From NCBI GenBank assembly GCA_016845785.1, contig JAERSH010000052.1, positions 1 through 56,848 on the forward strand: DNA of 56,848 nt. Reading direction: 5' to 3'. This document shows, piece by piece, positions 8,646 through 16,969 of this stretch (position 1 is the first letter of the stretch; each line of letters begins with the position of its first letter). Position numbers and translations under genes: made by a program. The notes beneath the pieces are model-generated. The model was not told where the DNA came from and searched no databases. It saw nothing but the letters and a program-made list of their open reading frames with translations. This DNA comes from Fidelibacterota bacterium (GTDB lineage: Bacteria > Fidelibacterota > Marinisomatia > Marinisomatales > TCS55).

Positions 8646-9287
8646 TCAAGATGCAAATGAAACGATGAGAGGCTCGTGATCCGGCTGCCACTGGATATAT
8701 TTTTTCATGATGGATTGAAACAAATCCGATCCTTTCCAAACCTCCAACCATTGATTCAACTTTGGGTAGGCCGATTGAAAATAGGGTAAATCCACATGGG
8801 CAAATTGACGAATCAACGGCAGAATAGCTATATCTACCCATTGAGGTTTATCCCCCATGAGATAAAGGGTTTCTTTTAAAGCAGATTCATATTGAGACAA
8901 AATTTCGCCACATTTATGCTGATAGAATTCCCTCGTATTTTCCGGATGGCGAATGTGGTATTTATATTTATTCAACCATGGTTTAAAATCTTCATCATTC
9001 ATTTTGATGATGGTCAATTGTTTCTCTAGATCAATATCCTTCCAATCCGATTCTATTTGATCTAATGCCCATACCATGATATCAAAGCTTTCATCAATGA
9101 CGGTCCCATCGTTGAGTTGAAGCACGGGTACTGTTCCTTTGGGTGATACATCATAAATCTCCTGAGGCCGATCGGACAAGAGTATTTCTCGCAATTCTAC
9201 AGTGATGTTCGCATGGGCTAACGCCATCCTGGCGCGCATAGCCCATGGTCACCGGCGGAAGGTATACAGTCTTGGATATTCAGTCAT
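8646..9287 (-). CDS. Glutathione S-transferase-like selenoprotein (TGA = Sec13)
   Basis: A 213-residue thioredoxin-fold GST-like protein in which the thiol residue appears to be selenocysteine. From ATG 9287 the frame reads MTEYPRLYTFRR, TGA (9251-9249), PWAMRARMALAHAN. Family members carry FRRCP(Y/W)AMRAR at this spot, so the TGA sits exactly at the catalytic Cys. The rest follows the GST N-domain (GTVPVLQLNDGTVIDESFDIMVW) and an all-helical C-domain (MGDKPQWVDIAILPLIRQFA). A hairpin suited to a bacterial SECIS starts 2 nt after the TGA (9213-9246). Ordinary gene callers would start at 9239 and lose the active site. Alternatives are a nonsense-mutated pseudogene or a sequencing error, but the intact remainder and the hairpin argue against both. 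SelA, SelB, SelC and SelD are not in this window. Confidence 0.85.
9213..9246 (-). promoter_or_regulatory. Putative bacterial SECIS hairpin
   Basis: On the mRNA, AUGGGCUA pairs perfectly with UAGCCCAU (8 bp). Above a 3-nt bulge (UGC), GCGCC pairs with GGCGU (5 bp, one G-U) and closes an apical loop AGGAU. The loop guanines lie 20-21 nt after the UGA, within the spacing known for bacterial SECIS elements. The stem lies wholly within coding sequence, as expected. Confidence 0.75.
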
Positions 9288-9304
9288 GTGCTCTCATACT
9301 ATAT

Positions 9305-10117
9305 TTAATTTAAGGGATAAATATCAGGACGGCGGTCTCTGAAAAACATGGTTCGGGCGTGGGATCTAGGCACTTCAGTCAAATCAAGATCATGGATTAA
9401 AATATCATCTACCTCGGCGGGACTCTGGGCAATTACCTTTCCTTCAGGATTGGTGATGACGGATTCACCGGCAAATTCCATTTGATCTTCTTTTCCCACA
9501 CGATTGGCCAATGCACAAAAATATCCATTTTGAAATGAGGCCACTTGTAGTTCAGCTTCGTAGAGGCCATCGGGCCATTCACCTACAGTACCTGCTTGGG
9601 GAATAACTACCACTTCTGCACCATTCACACCTAAGGCCCGCATATATTCTGGGTAGTGACGATCATAACAAATGGCCACACCGATCTTTCCCGCAGCCGT
9701 ATCATAGACGGGTGCACCATGATCTCCTTCCGCATAATAGCTCTTTTCGAAAAAGCATTCATAGTCGGCCACATGAACCATCCGAGTGGTACCCAGCAGG
9801 GAGCCATCTGCATCTATAACGGGAGAAGAATCGAAGGTCTTACCATTTTCCAATTCGAATAAATTGATGATCACTACCATATTGTGGGCCTTGGCTTTTG
9901 CCATAAACTTTTCTGTGATGGGTCCGGGAACCGGTTCAGCCAAATGGGTCACATCTCCTTCAGCAAAATATTGAGGATAAAATCGGGTGAATGCCAATTC
10001 AGCAAAAACAGCCACCTCTGCACCTTGGGCTGCCGCTTTATCCAAATTGGCCAAACCACGCTGAATATTGGTATCAATATCTTCCGTAGCATGCTGTTGA
10101 ATAAGTGCAATTCTCAT
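9305..10117 (-). CDS. Carbon-nitrogen hydrolase (nitrilase superfamily), altered triad
   Basis: A 270-residue nitrilase-fold protein, nearest to N-carbamoylputrescine amidase/beta-ureidopropionase-like amidases. Glu40 (VFAELAFTRFYP) and Cys150 (GVAICYDRHYPEYMR) of the Glu-Lys-Cys triad are present. Where the family has the catalytic Lys (R-K-x-H), this protein reads TTRMVHVADYE, that is Met113 instead of Lys; the codons are CGG ATG GTT CAT. YFAEGD before the Cys strand and the C-terminal FFRDRRPDIYPL are typical. I cannot tell whether Lys125 or another residue substitutes, or whether this is a natural subfamily. It is upstream of, and co-directional with, the GST-like gene (17-nt gap), so the two are probably co-transcribed. 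Confidence 0.8.
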   Translation of the reverse strand: MRIALIQQHATEDIDTNIQRGLANLDKAAAQGAEVAVFAELAFTRFYPQYFAEGDVTHLAEPVPGPITEKFMAKAKAHNMVVIINLFELENGKTFDSSPVIDADGSLLGTTRMVHVADYECFFEKSYYAEGDHGAPVYDTAAGKIGVAICYDRHYPEYMRALGVNGAEVVVIPQAGTVGEWPDGLYEAELQVASFQNGYFCALANRVGKEDQMEFAGESVITNPEGKVIAQSPAEVDDILIHDLDLTEVPRSHARTMFFRDRRPDIYPLN

Positions 10118-10215
10118 AAAATAGACCTTTCTACTCTTTCAAAAATAATTCCAGTTCGCCCATGAATCAATCGGCGAATTCAAGGTGAATAAAACCGTGT
10201 TTATAATGGTCGGAA

Positions 10216-11238
10216 TTATTGGGGAGCAGAAATTCGAGCAAATCCTGGGTAGGTCAAGCTTCCCAAATACAAGAAACCACCTTTCTCTTCTACACTAGTA
10301 ATGGGAGAAAAAGAATCTGGAGATGGATATTGAAGGTTATGAATCACTTTCCCATTGCCATCGATACCCAGTATGAACCCGTGGCGGTCTGGTGATGGTT
10401 GTAACCACTCAGGTAAGCGCAATATGATTTTCCTTAAAAAAGGTTTATCAGCACAATAATCAACTATCGACTTCCGTAATGCTGGCAGTGCAATCCAGTA
10501 GATACCTTTCCCATTAGAGGATATACCATCAGGGAAGCCGGGAAGATTATTAATAATGATTTCGGATTGACCAGCTTGCTGTCCTTTAAGCCAATATTTC
10601 CTTACCTGATAATTTGAAGTTTCATTCACCAGAACATAGCTTCCATCAGGGCTGACTGCTACACCATTAGCAAAATATAAGCCCCCCAACAAAGAACCGG
10701 TTATACCTGATTTAGGACTATAACTGAGGAGGCGTCCCCAAGGCCTATGTTCCATCAAATCCAGACGATAATTATCGATATTATATTTTGATGATGCATC
10801 TGTAAAATAAATTATTCCGTCTGGACCAATATCAACATCATCGGTAAAGGCAAAAGGAATACCATGGGCTTCTGTAGTTAGTGACTTCAAGTTGCCATTA
10901 GGATCCGCAGAAAGAAGCCCCTTATTGGCATCTGCAATAATCAGATTGTTTTTGGCATCGAAAGCCAGGCCCAAGGGACGTCCATTTGTATTCACAAATA
11001 CACCCTGATTTTTCCCATCAACATCATACAAAACAATACGGCCATCTTCATATCCGGCATACATATTGCCGGCTTCATCCACAGCTATATCTTCCGGACC
11101 AATGCCATCATTCAGTCCGAGAATTTCTGTATCGGCCAAATATTCATTGGGCTCAAATTTGCCCTTCATAGCTGGTGCGGGCTGGGAAGTCCACACCGCC
11201 GGATCTACACCTACAGGCCAGAATAATAAGTAGGTCAA
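10216..11238 (-). CDS. SMP-30/strictosidine-synthase-like beta-propeller
   Basis: Six-bladed propeller of the SMP-30/gluconolactonase/strictosidine synthase-like group, resembling adipocyte plasma membrane-associated proteins: IGPEDIAVDEAGNMYAGYEDG, GRPLGLAFDAKNNLIIADA, FTDDVDIGPDGIIYFTDASS, FANGVAVSPDGSYVLVNET, LPGFPDGISSNGKGIYWIAL. The members act as lactonases/esterases or are non-catalytic. The N-terminus is a hydrophobic anchor or signal; the reported TTG start (11238) leaves only TYLLFWPVG of it. The frame is open back to a TAG near 11300 and would add NIFKCILSTIGLLL, but no ATG is available there, so the true start (ATT, CTG or TTG) is uncertain. The space to the upstream dehydrogenase stop is about 50 nt; the genes are co-directional. 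Confidence 0.8.
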   Translation of the reverse strand: MTYLLFWPVGVDPAVWTSQPAPAMKGKFEPNEYLADTEILGLNDGIGPEDIAVDEAGNMYAGYEDGRIVLYDVDGKNQGVFVNTNGRPLGLAFDAKNNLIIADANKGLLSADPNGNLKSLTTEAHGIPFAFTDDVDIGPDGIIYFTDASSKYNIDNYRLDLMEHRPWGRLLSYSPKSGITGSLLGGLYFANGVAVSPDGSYVLVNETSNYQVRKYWLKGQQAGQSEIIINNLPGFPDGISSNGKGIYWIALPALRKSIVDYCADKPFLRKIILRLPEWLQPSPDRHGFILGIDGNGKVIHNLQYPSPDSFSPITSVEEKGGFLYLGSLTYPGFARISAPQ

Positions 11239-11290
11239 TAATAGACCAATAGTACTCAGAATGCACTTGAATATATTATTAATGGGGAGC

Positions 11291-12340
11291 TTAATTATAT
11301 TCTATTCCAGAAAATCCAGGCATTTTTTCAACCAACTCTTTCCCAATTAATTTGCTCGGAGTGAAATAGCCTGACTGTCGATGATCGCCTAATAAATATT
11401 GTGAAGCTTCAATTGTACCTGATGCAGTGAGGTCATAACCATTTGCTGTTGTGAATCGCCCTTGAATTGCATTCCCATTTTCATTTCTAACTTCACCCCA
11501 AATGAAGGATTTTGTTTTTGCGCGCTCTTCATCAGTATTTGGCACCCAAGTTTTTTCAATTCTATTTAAAACAAAATTCTTAACAAAATTATACTTCATC
11601 AACTTCATATATTTTTGACGTTTCCTTAGTTTCTGTGCTCCTTCGGATGAAACTGGATAATATACTTCTATATTGGGAATGCCCGTACTATGGTAGGCCG
11701 TGTAAACATCACCCCAAGGAATGGTAATGGCATTGATTTCACCAAAGCCATAATCAATTTTTCGCTCTTTAAATGCAATTGGGACTTGTTTCAATTCACC
11801 ATTAATACGAATCCTGCCACCTTTAGACATACCTTCAGCCGCAGTTTTAGCTGTTCCTTTGCTCGGTTTGGATCCATTGCTGGCAAAACCTAAAGTTAAG
11901 TGAGTAGCATCGGGCATTTTTTCTTTAAGCAATACTGATAAACAATCAGTGGGAATAACATCAAAACCTACACCGGGGCAAATAACAATGCCTGCATTTT
12001 TGGCTTCTTCGTCCAAACTAAAGCCCAATTCATAAACAGCTATTTCACCGGTTATGTCTAGGTAATGGGTTTTAGATTTTATACAGGCTTCCATCATGGG
12101 TTTTGCTGTTTGGGAAAATGGACCCGCACAGTTAGCCATTACAGAAACGCCAGAAAGATATTCAGTAATTGTATTTATTGAAGACAGATCAAATACTTTT
12201 GCCTTTAACCCTTTTTCTTCTGCGAAGGCTTTAACCGATTCTGATCGGCCGGCAAGTATTGGTGTTAATCCCCTTTTGATTGCTTCATCAACTACCAATC
12301 GGCCAGTATAACCATTGGCGCCATATATCATCCAATTCAT
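11291..12340 (-). CDS. Saccharopine dehydrogenase-like oxidoreductase
   Basis: A 349-residue Rossmann-fold protein of the saccharopine-dehydrogenase-like / trans-acting enoyl-reductase group. The N-terminal NADP-binding segment MNWMIYGANGYTGRLVVDEA is diagnostic, followed by LAGRSESVKAF, VMANCAGPFSQTAKPMMEAC and THYLDITGEI. It is probably not a lysine-pathway enzyme: this group is used for lipid or unknown small-molecule reductions. The start ATG at 12340 has only weak purine-rich upstream sequence (AAGGAAT). It is followed by the propeller gene on the same strand. The substrate is not visible. Confidence 0.85.
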   Translation of the reverse strand: MNWMIYGANGYTGRLVVDEAIKRGLTPILAGRSESVKAFAEEKGLKAKVFDLSSINTITEYLSGVSVMANCAGPFSQTAKPMMEACIKSKTHYLDITGEIAVYELGFSLDEEAKNAGIVICPGVGFDVIPTDCLSVLLKEKMPDATHLTLGFASNGSKPSKGTAKTAAEGMSKGGRIRINGELKQVPIAFKERKIDYGFGEINAITIPWGDVYTAYHSTGIPNIEVYYPVSSEGAQKLRKRQKYMKLMKYNFVKNFVLNRIEKTWVPNTDEERAKTKSFIWGEVRNENGNAIQGRFTTANGYDLTASGTIEASQYLLGDHRQSGYFTPSKLIGKELVEKMPGFSGIEYN

Positions 12341-12383
12341 ATTGATTCCTTATAAGCTAATATAATTTAGAACTAAACTAGGT

Positions 12384-12417
12384 GTAGAGACATCCCGATT
12401 TATCGGGATGTCTCTAC
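12384..12417. repeat. 34-bp perfect palindrome
   Basis: A 16-bp perfect stem (GTAGAGACATCCCGAT) with a 2-nt loop, lying between two minus-strand genes. There is no T-run after the hairpin on either strand (the bases downstream on the plus strand are AAAAATCG), so it is not a standard terminator. It looks like a dispersed palindromic repeat, though only one copy is in the window; it could still cap or end the TonB transcript. Confidence 0.7.
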
Positions 12418-12430
12418 AAAAATCGAATAT

Positions 12431-14950
12431 TTAAAAAATCTCTCCAGCACCCTCTTCCATTTGCATTCCTTCTCCTCGACGCTGGCGACTAAAACGGCTT
12501 CGATCTTCCATTTTTCCAAAGCGGTATTCAAGGGTCAACCGAATTGATTGGCTATTCCAATTGCGGTTGGAGTCCTGATACCAATCTCGAACGCCATCCT
12601 CATCTAGATCTCCCCATGATTCAAACCCAAACCCTGATAGTCCAAAGGGATCTCCAAGGTTAAGCGTAAGGTTAAGACGGTTATCCATAAACTTCTTTTT
12701 CACTGACATGGATGAGAAACTCATTGCATCCATTTTACCGATAGCGATGTCTCTCCCAGGCATGTAAAACATGAAAAACATGAATTCTGTTGTCGGATTA
12801 ATATTCCACATGGTTGTTAATCTCAAACGTTGCCCTTGAGCTGTTTTATCATAGTCAGAACCAAATAATTCCGAGTTTATTTCATCCCAATAAACACTAC
12901 CGGAGAACATTAGTCTGAGTTTTTGTCCAAGAGACCCAACAATAGAATAATCTATTCCCCTGGTATTTTGTTCTTCAAGATTCTTATACGTTGCAATAGA
13001 TACACCATCTTCTCTGACTTCCTTAAATCGGGTCATTTTATCCGTTGTATAGCGATAATATCCTCCCAGTGATAGAGATAATCCTCTTGAAAATCTGCTA
13101 AAGTTAATTTCATAGGAATCTGTGTATTCGGGTTTGAGAAATGGATTGCCAATCCTTAGGTTTCTTTCATCTTGCCTGGAACTAAATGGGTTGAGCATTC
13201 TTGAGCGAGGTCGATTTACTCTCTTAGAATAGCTCGTTTGTATCTGAACCAATTGCGGTGCACCAAAGGTCACACTTAAACTTGGGTAAAAACTTGAATA
13301 AGGGTTTTCAAACCTCTCATTTGTAGTCTTTAGCTCAGATAACATATCAACCATTTCATATCTACCACCCGCATTTATACCAAATAACCATATGTTCCTT
13401 GAATATTGTAAATAAGCAGCATGAACAGTTTCATTATAAATGAACTCATTGCTGAATGATCGATCAGATACATACTGATTTGTTGCTTCATCAAATATTT
13501 CTGCTATCTGAGTGTCACCTCTATCTGTAGATTTACTTGCTAAACCAACTTCTAGTTTAGATTTATTTTCAAAAGGATGAACATAGTCGAGTTTAAAATC
13601 ATAACCAGAGCTTGTACCTTCATCTCCATTTTTTGCTTTATTCATCCCCACAAAATCTGCACCACCATTATCACTATTATAATATTCGTTCAAACCATCG
13701 TTCAAACCATCGGAAAACCTAAAAAATGATGTGAGTTTGTGTTTAGGATCTTCATATTTCTTATCATAATTAAGATTTATATCATACCCATTACGATCAC
13801 TTCCCGTTGTAGCAAAGCGAATATACTTTTTATCTCCAGGCCCAGAATCTGTTGTATAGGTGTCATTATCACTATTACGATCACCATTACTAACGGTAGC
13901 AGAAACTCCAAGTGACTGTTTAGAATCAATAAAGTATTCAAATCCTGATTTTATGAAAAGATTAGGGCCACCTGAATTAGAATTAGATATCTGATTTATT
14001 TCGTTTTTAAAATTTGGGAATTCCTGCCATCTCATATTTGAGCCGTCTGAAATTCTTTTTCGGTCATTCATACCGAGGTTTATAAAAGAATTATAGCTGG
14101 TTGTACGATAATTTATCTGCCCAGAAAGATTTGAGCCGCCTTGAGAATCACCCCCAGTATTAATATTACCATTGAGACCCGCAAATTTGTTTTCTTTCAG
14201 AACAATGTTAATTATACCAGCCATACCTTCTGGGTCATATTTAGCACCTGGATTGGTCATTACTTCAATGTCCGCGATATTGGCTGAAGGAATACTTTGG
14301 AGGAGAGATTTGATATCCCCGCCTGCAATGCTGGAGGGTTTCCCATCAATCATGAGATTTACTTGTGTGCTTCCCCTCAAACTAACATTATCATCTTGAT
14401 CCACCTCAACACCAGGAACTTGCCTTAGAGCATCTATTGCGTTTCCACCGGTTGAAAGGGAATTCTTAGAAACATTAAAAATACGTTTTTCTGCAGTTTG
14501 GACAAATAAAGGGCGCTCTCCTTCAACATCCACACCAGCCATTTGAAGCGTGGTCTGAACAAGAGAAATTGTTTCAAGATTGTGTTCAGTTTTGTTATCG
14601 CCTAATGGTAAAAAAGTAAATGGACCTAATTCCTGTTTGGCGTATCCAATATATTCAACAACCACCTTATGACGGCCCAATGGAATTTCTTTAATGTGGA
14701 ATTTCCCTTCATCATTCGTGATACCGCCGGTCATGATGGTGCTGCTGCGCTGGTTTATAATGGCAACGGATGCATAAGGAATTGGCGTTCCTGATGTTGA
14801 ATCCACCACTGTACCATAAACTACGCCGATTTTGGGTACTTTGTTTGGATCCATTTGGCGTTGGCGCATCCCGCCACGATGACCACCCCCCCGCTGGGCA
14901 AACACACCCGTGGCCATGACCATCAAAGTAATTACAATAATTTTTCGCAT
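12431..14950 (-). CDS. TonB-dependent receptor-like outer membrane beta-barrel protein
   Basis: An 839-residue outer-membrane protein. A signal peptide (MRKIIVITLMVMATGVFAQ) is followed by a His/Gly/Arg-rich linker (RGGGHRGGMRQRQ), a carboxypeptidase-regulatory-like beta-sandwich (GVVYGTVVDSTSGTPIPYAS through EYIGYAKQELGPFT), a plug domain (TGGNAIDALRQVPGVEVD, VSLRGSTQVNLMIDGKPSS, IEVMTNPGAKYDPEGMAGII) and the barrel of the OMP_b-brl_3 type. The plug and barrel suggest import or export of a ligand, but the substrate is unknown. Start: ATG 14950 has AAGGAA five bases upstream; a longer frame to 15019 adds residues with no function. The C-terminus is rich in charged residues (RFSRQRRGEGMQMEEGAGEIF). 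Confidence 0.9.
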   Translation of the reverse strand: MRKIIVITLMVMATGVFAQRGGGHRGGMRQRQMDPNKVPKIGVVYGTVVDSTSGTPIPYASVAIINQRSSTIMTGGITNDEGKFHIKEIPLGRHKVVVEYIGYAKQELGPFTFLPLGDNKTEHNLETISLVQTTLQMAGVDVEGERPLFVQTAEKRIFNVSKNSLSTGGNAIDALRQVPGVEVDQDDNVSLRGSTQVNLMIDGKPSSIAGGDIKSLLQSIPSANIADIEVMTNPGAKYDPEGMAGIINIVLKENKFAGLNGNINTGGDSQGGSNLSGQINYRTTSYNSFINLGMNDRKRISDGSNMRWQEFPNFKNEINQISNSNSGGPNLFIKSGFEYFIDSKQSLGVSATVSNGDRNSDNDTYTTDSGPGDKKYIRFATTGSDRNGYDINLNYDKKYEDPKHKLTSFFRFSDGLNDGLNEYYNSDNGGADFVGMNKAKNGDEGTSSGYDFKLDYVHPFENKSKLEVGLASKSTDRGDTQIAEIFDEATNQYVSDRSFSNEFIYNETVHAAYLQYSRNIWLFGINAGGRYEMVDMLSELKTTNERFENPYSSFYPSLSVTFGAPQLVQIQTSYSKRVNRPRSRMLNPFSSRQDERNLRIGNPFLKPEYTDSYEINFSRFSRGLSLSLGGYYRYTTDKMTRFKEVREDGVSIATYKNLEEQNTRGIDYSIVGSLGQKLRLMFSGSVYWDEINSELFGSDYDKTAQGQRLRLTTMWNINPTTEFMFFMFYMPGRDIAIGKMDAMSFSSMSVKKKFMDNRLNLTLNLGDPFGLSGFGFESWGDLDEDGVRDWYQDSNRNWNSQSIRLTLEYRFGKMEDRSRFSRQRRGEGMQMEEGAGEIF

Positions 14951-15144
14951 TTGATTTCCTTCTAAAATTTCCCCCGCAAATCCTTCATTCAACTTAATCG
15001 TTGAATATTCGACTCTCATATTTGGAAATTGTTAAAAATTGGTTTTTATTCCCATAATAGGGACGCAAATATAAATTGAATAAGATCAGTGGGCAAATAT
15101 TATTTATTGTTTTTCGATATATTATTATTGATTTTCAATTTATT

Positions 15145-16782
15145 TTATTGCTTCACATCAAACTTAGGTGGATATTGTTTATGCCAGTCGGTGGCTTCTT
15201 GGTATGCCTTGGCCACTGCCAATACATTCCCATCTTCATAAAGATCGCCAATAAAACTGATACTGGTGGGCGATCCTTTATCATTAAATCCATTAGGGAC
15301 AACTACACAGGGATGCCCCGTTAAATTGGTGCGCAATAGATTATCACCATAAAAGGACGGCACCACATATACATCAATCGTCTCCATTAATTCCGTCATT
15401 TTTTGAATTAATAATGTTCGAGCCCGATTGGCATTAATGTATTCTACTGCGGGAATAAAGCGCGCTTCTCGAAAAACATTGGGCCAAGCATTTTTGATCT
15501 GTCTGACCAATTCATCATCTCGATTGGATCGGGTCAATTCATCAAATGCGGCAGCAGCTTCAGCTTGAAGGACAAAAGAGATGGAATAAGACGGAAACGC
15601 CGGTAGTTCGATTGGGATGAGTTCAAATCCCATCGATTTTAATTTTTCAAAGCTTGCTTTGTCGTTTTCTGACACAACCGAATCTGAAAATGCGGAAGCA
15701 ATATATCCCACGCGTAGATTTTTGATTCTATTCGGTAATGGGTATTGAAAAGGCACATCCACCACTGATCGATCTTTTTCATCCGTACCTCGGATGGTTT
15801 CAAAAACGATTGCTGCTCCTTCAACCGAACGTGTCATGGGACCCAGTTTATCCATGGTCCAACTCAGTGCCATGGCGCCCGCACGGCTTACCGTACCGAA
15901 AGAAGGCCGATGGCCCGTCACACCGTTTCGTGTGGCTGGAGACACGATAGAACCCCACGTTTCAGAACCAATAGAAAACCCAACCAATCCTGCCGCTGTT
16001 GCTGAACCGGGACCGGCAGATGATCCACTGGAGCCCTGTTCTAAATTCCATGGATTTTTTGTCTTACCACCATACCATACATCACCCCATGCCAATGCGC
16101 CTAAGGTCAACTTTGCAACCAACACAGCGCCCGCTTCTTCTAATTTTTCAACCACGGTGGCCTTTTCATTCAGCACTTGATCTTTGTAGGACATGGCTCC
16201 CCAGGTCGTCTTATAGCCGGGAACAGCCAATAAATCTTTTGCACCCCAAGGGATGCCATGGAGTAGCCCTCGGTACTTTCCTCGGGCAATTTCCATATCC
16301 GCTTTACGGGCCTGTTTAATCGCCAAATCTTCGGTAATGGTAATGACACATTCTAATTCAGGACCGTGCTTTTTCAACCGGTCGATATACATTCGGGTCA
16401 GTGCTTCTGAGGATACTTGTTGGGTTCGAATAAGATAGGCCAATTGAGGAACTGTCAAAAATGCGCACGCTTCGATATTCTCCGGCATTGCGGTTTTTTC
16501 GTCATTAAAATTGAATCGGTCTCTACCCTTTGGCGGGTTCATCCCCGGCGGGTGAGGATTATAATATAACGGAAATGCCACATCATTAGTCAAATCCAAC
16601 GAACGAAGTTTTTCATATTGATTGCGTCGGTTTTCTACGGTCCCCAACAGAGAATCCCGTTCAGATTGGGTAAATTCAAGCCCCATTATTTTTTCTGCTG
16701 AAGCGAGATCAGATGTGGATATTGATTTCTTTTCACATCCGAAAAGGGTGAAGACAAGTAGAATGCTTATGTTTTTAATCAT
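15145..16782 (-). CDS. Amidase-signature lipoprotein
   Basis: A 545-residue amidase of the amidase-signature family (Ser-cisSer-Lys triad) with a lipoprotein signal (LLVFTLFGCEKKS), so it is likely anchored in the cell envelope. Visible core: IPWGAKDLLAVPGYKTTWGA (the Lys), then EQGSSGSSAGPGSATAAGL and FSIGSETWGSIVSPA (the serines), and TGHRPSFGTVSRAGAMALSW. Family members hydrolyse varied amides (aryl, fatty, peptide); the substrate here is not deducible. Two adjacent ATGs (16785, 16782) follow GAAGGAAAA; I take the second for better spacing. Upstream residues to 16857 are unlikely to be translated. It is divergent from the lipoprotein gene at 16970. Confidence 0.9.
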   Translation of the reverse strand: MIKNISILLVFTLFGCEKKSISTSDLASAEKIMGLEFTQSERDSLLGTVENRRNQYEKLRSLDLTNDVAFPLYYNPHPPGMNPPKGRDRFNFNDEKTAMPENIEACAFLTVPQLAYLIRTQQVSSEALTRMYIDRLKKHGPELECVITITEDLAIKQARKADMEIARGKYRGLLHGIPWGAKDLLAVPGYKTTWGAMSYKDQVLNEKATVVEKLEEAGAVLVAKLTLGALAWGDVWYGGKTKNPWNLEQGSSGSSAGPGSATAAGLVGFSIGSETWGSIVSPATRNGVTGHRPSFGTVSRAGAMALSWTMDKLGPMTRSVEGAAIVFETIRGTDEKDRSVVDVPFQYPLPNRIKNLRVGYIASAFSDSVVSENDKASFEKLKSMGFELIPIELPAFPSYSISFVLQAEAAAAFDELTRSNRDDELVRQIKNAWPNVFREARFIPAVEYINANRARTLLIQKMTELMETIDVYVVPSFYGDNLLRTNLTGHPCVVVPNGFNDKGSPTSISFIGDLYEDGNVLAVAKAYQEATDWHKQYPPKFDVKQ

Positions 16783-16969
16783 CATTTTTCCTTCGATCAT
16801 ATGTAATAAACAGGGCAATCTACAATTCCCCTGAAACCATTGTCTAAATGAATCCAAATCCCCATGATAGGTATCAATTATTAATAAATATCAGCCAAAT
16901 TCCCGTTACAGCATTATACCTAATTTTATGTGTAATTTTTACTGTAATCATAATATGAAGAGCAAACTT

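Noticed and set aside
8646-9239. GST-like gene starting at the internal ATG (9239)
   Set aside because: This start removes the first beta-strand and the active-site residue of the thioredoxin fold; the upstream in-frame sequence is clearly homologous, with TGA in the Cys column.
12384-12417. Perfect hairpin as rho-independent terminator
   Set aside because: No T-run follows on either strand; kept as a repeat instead.
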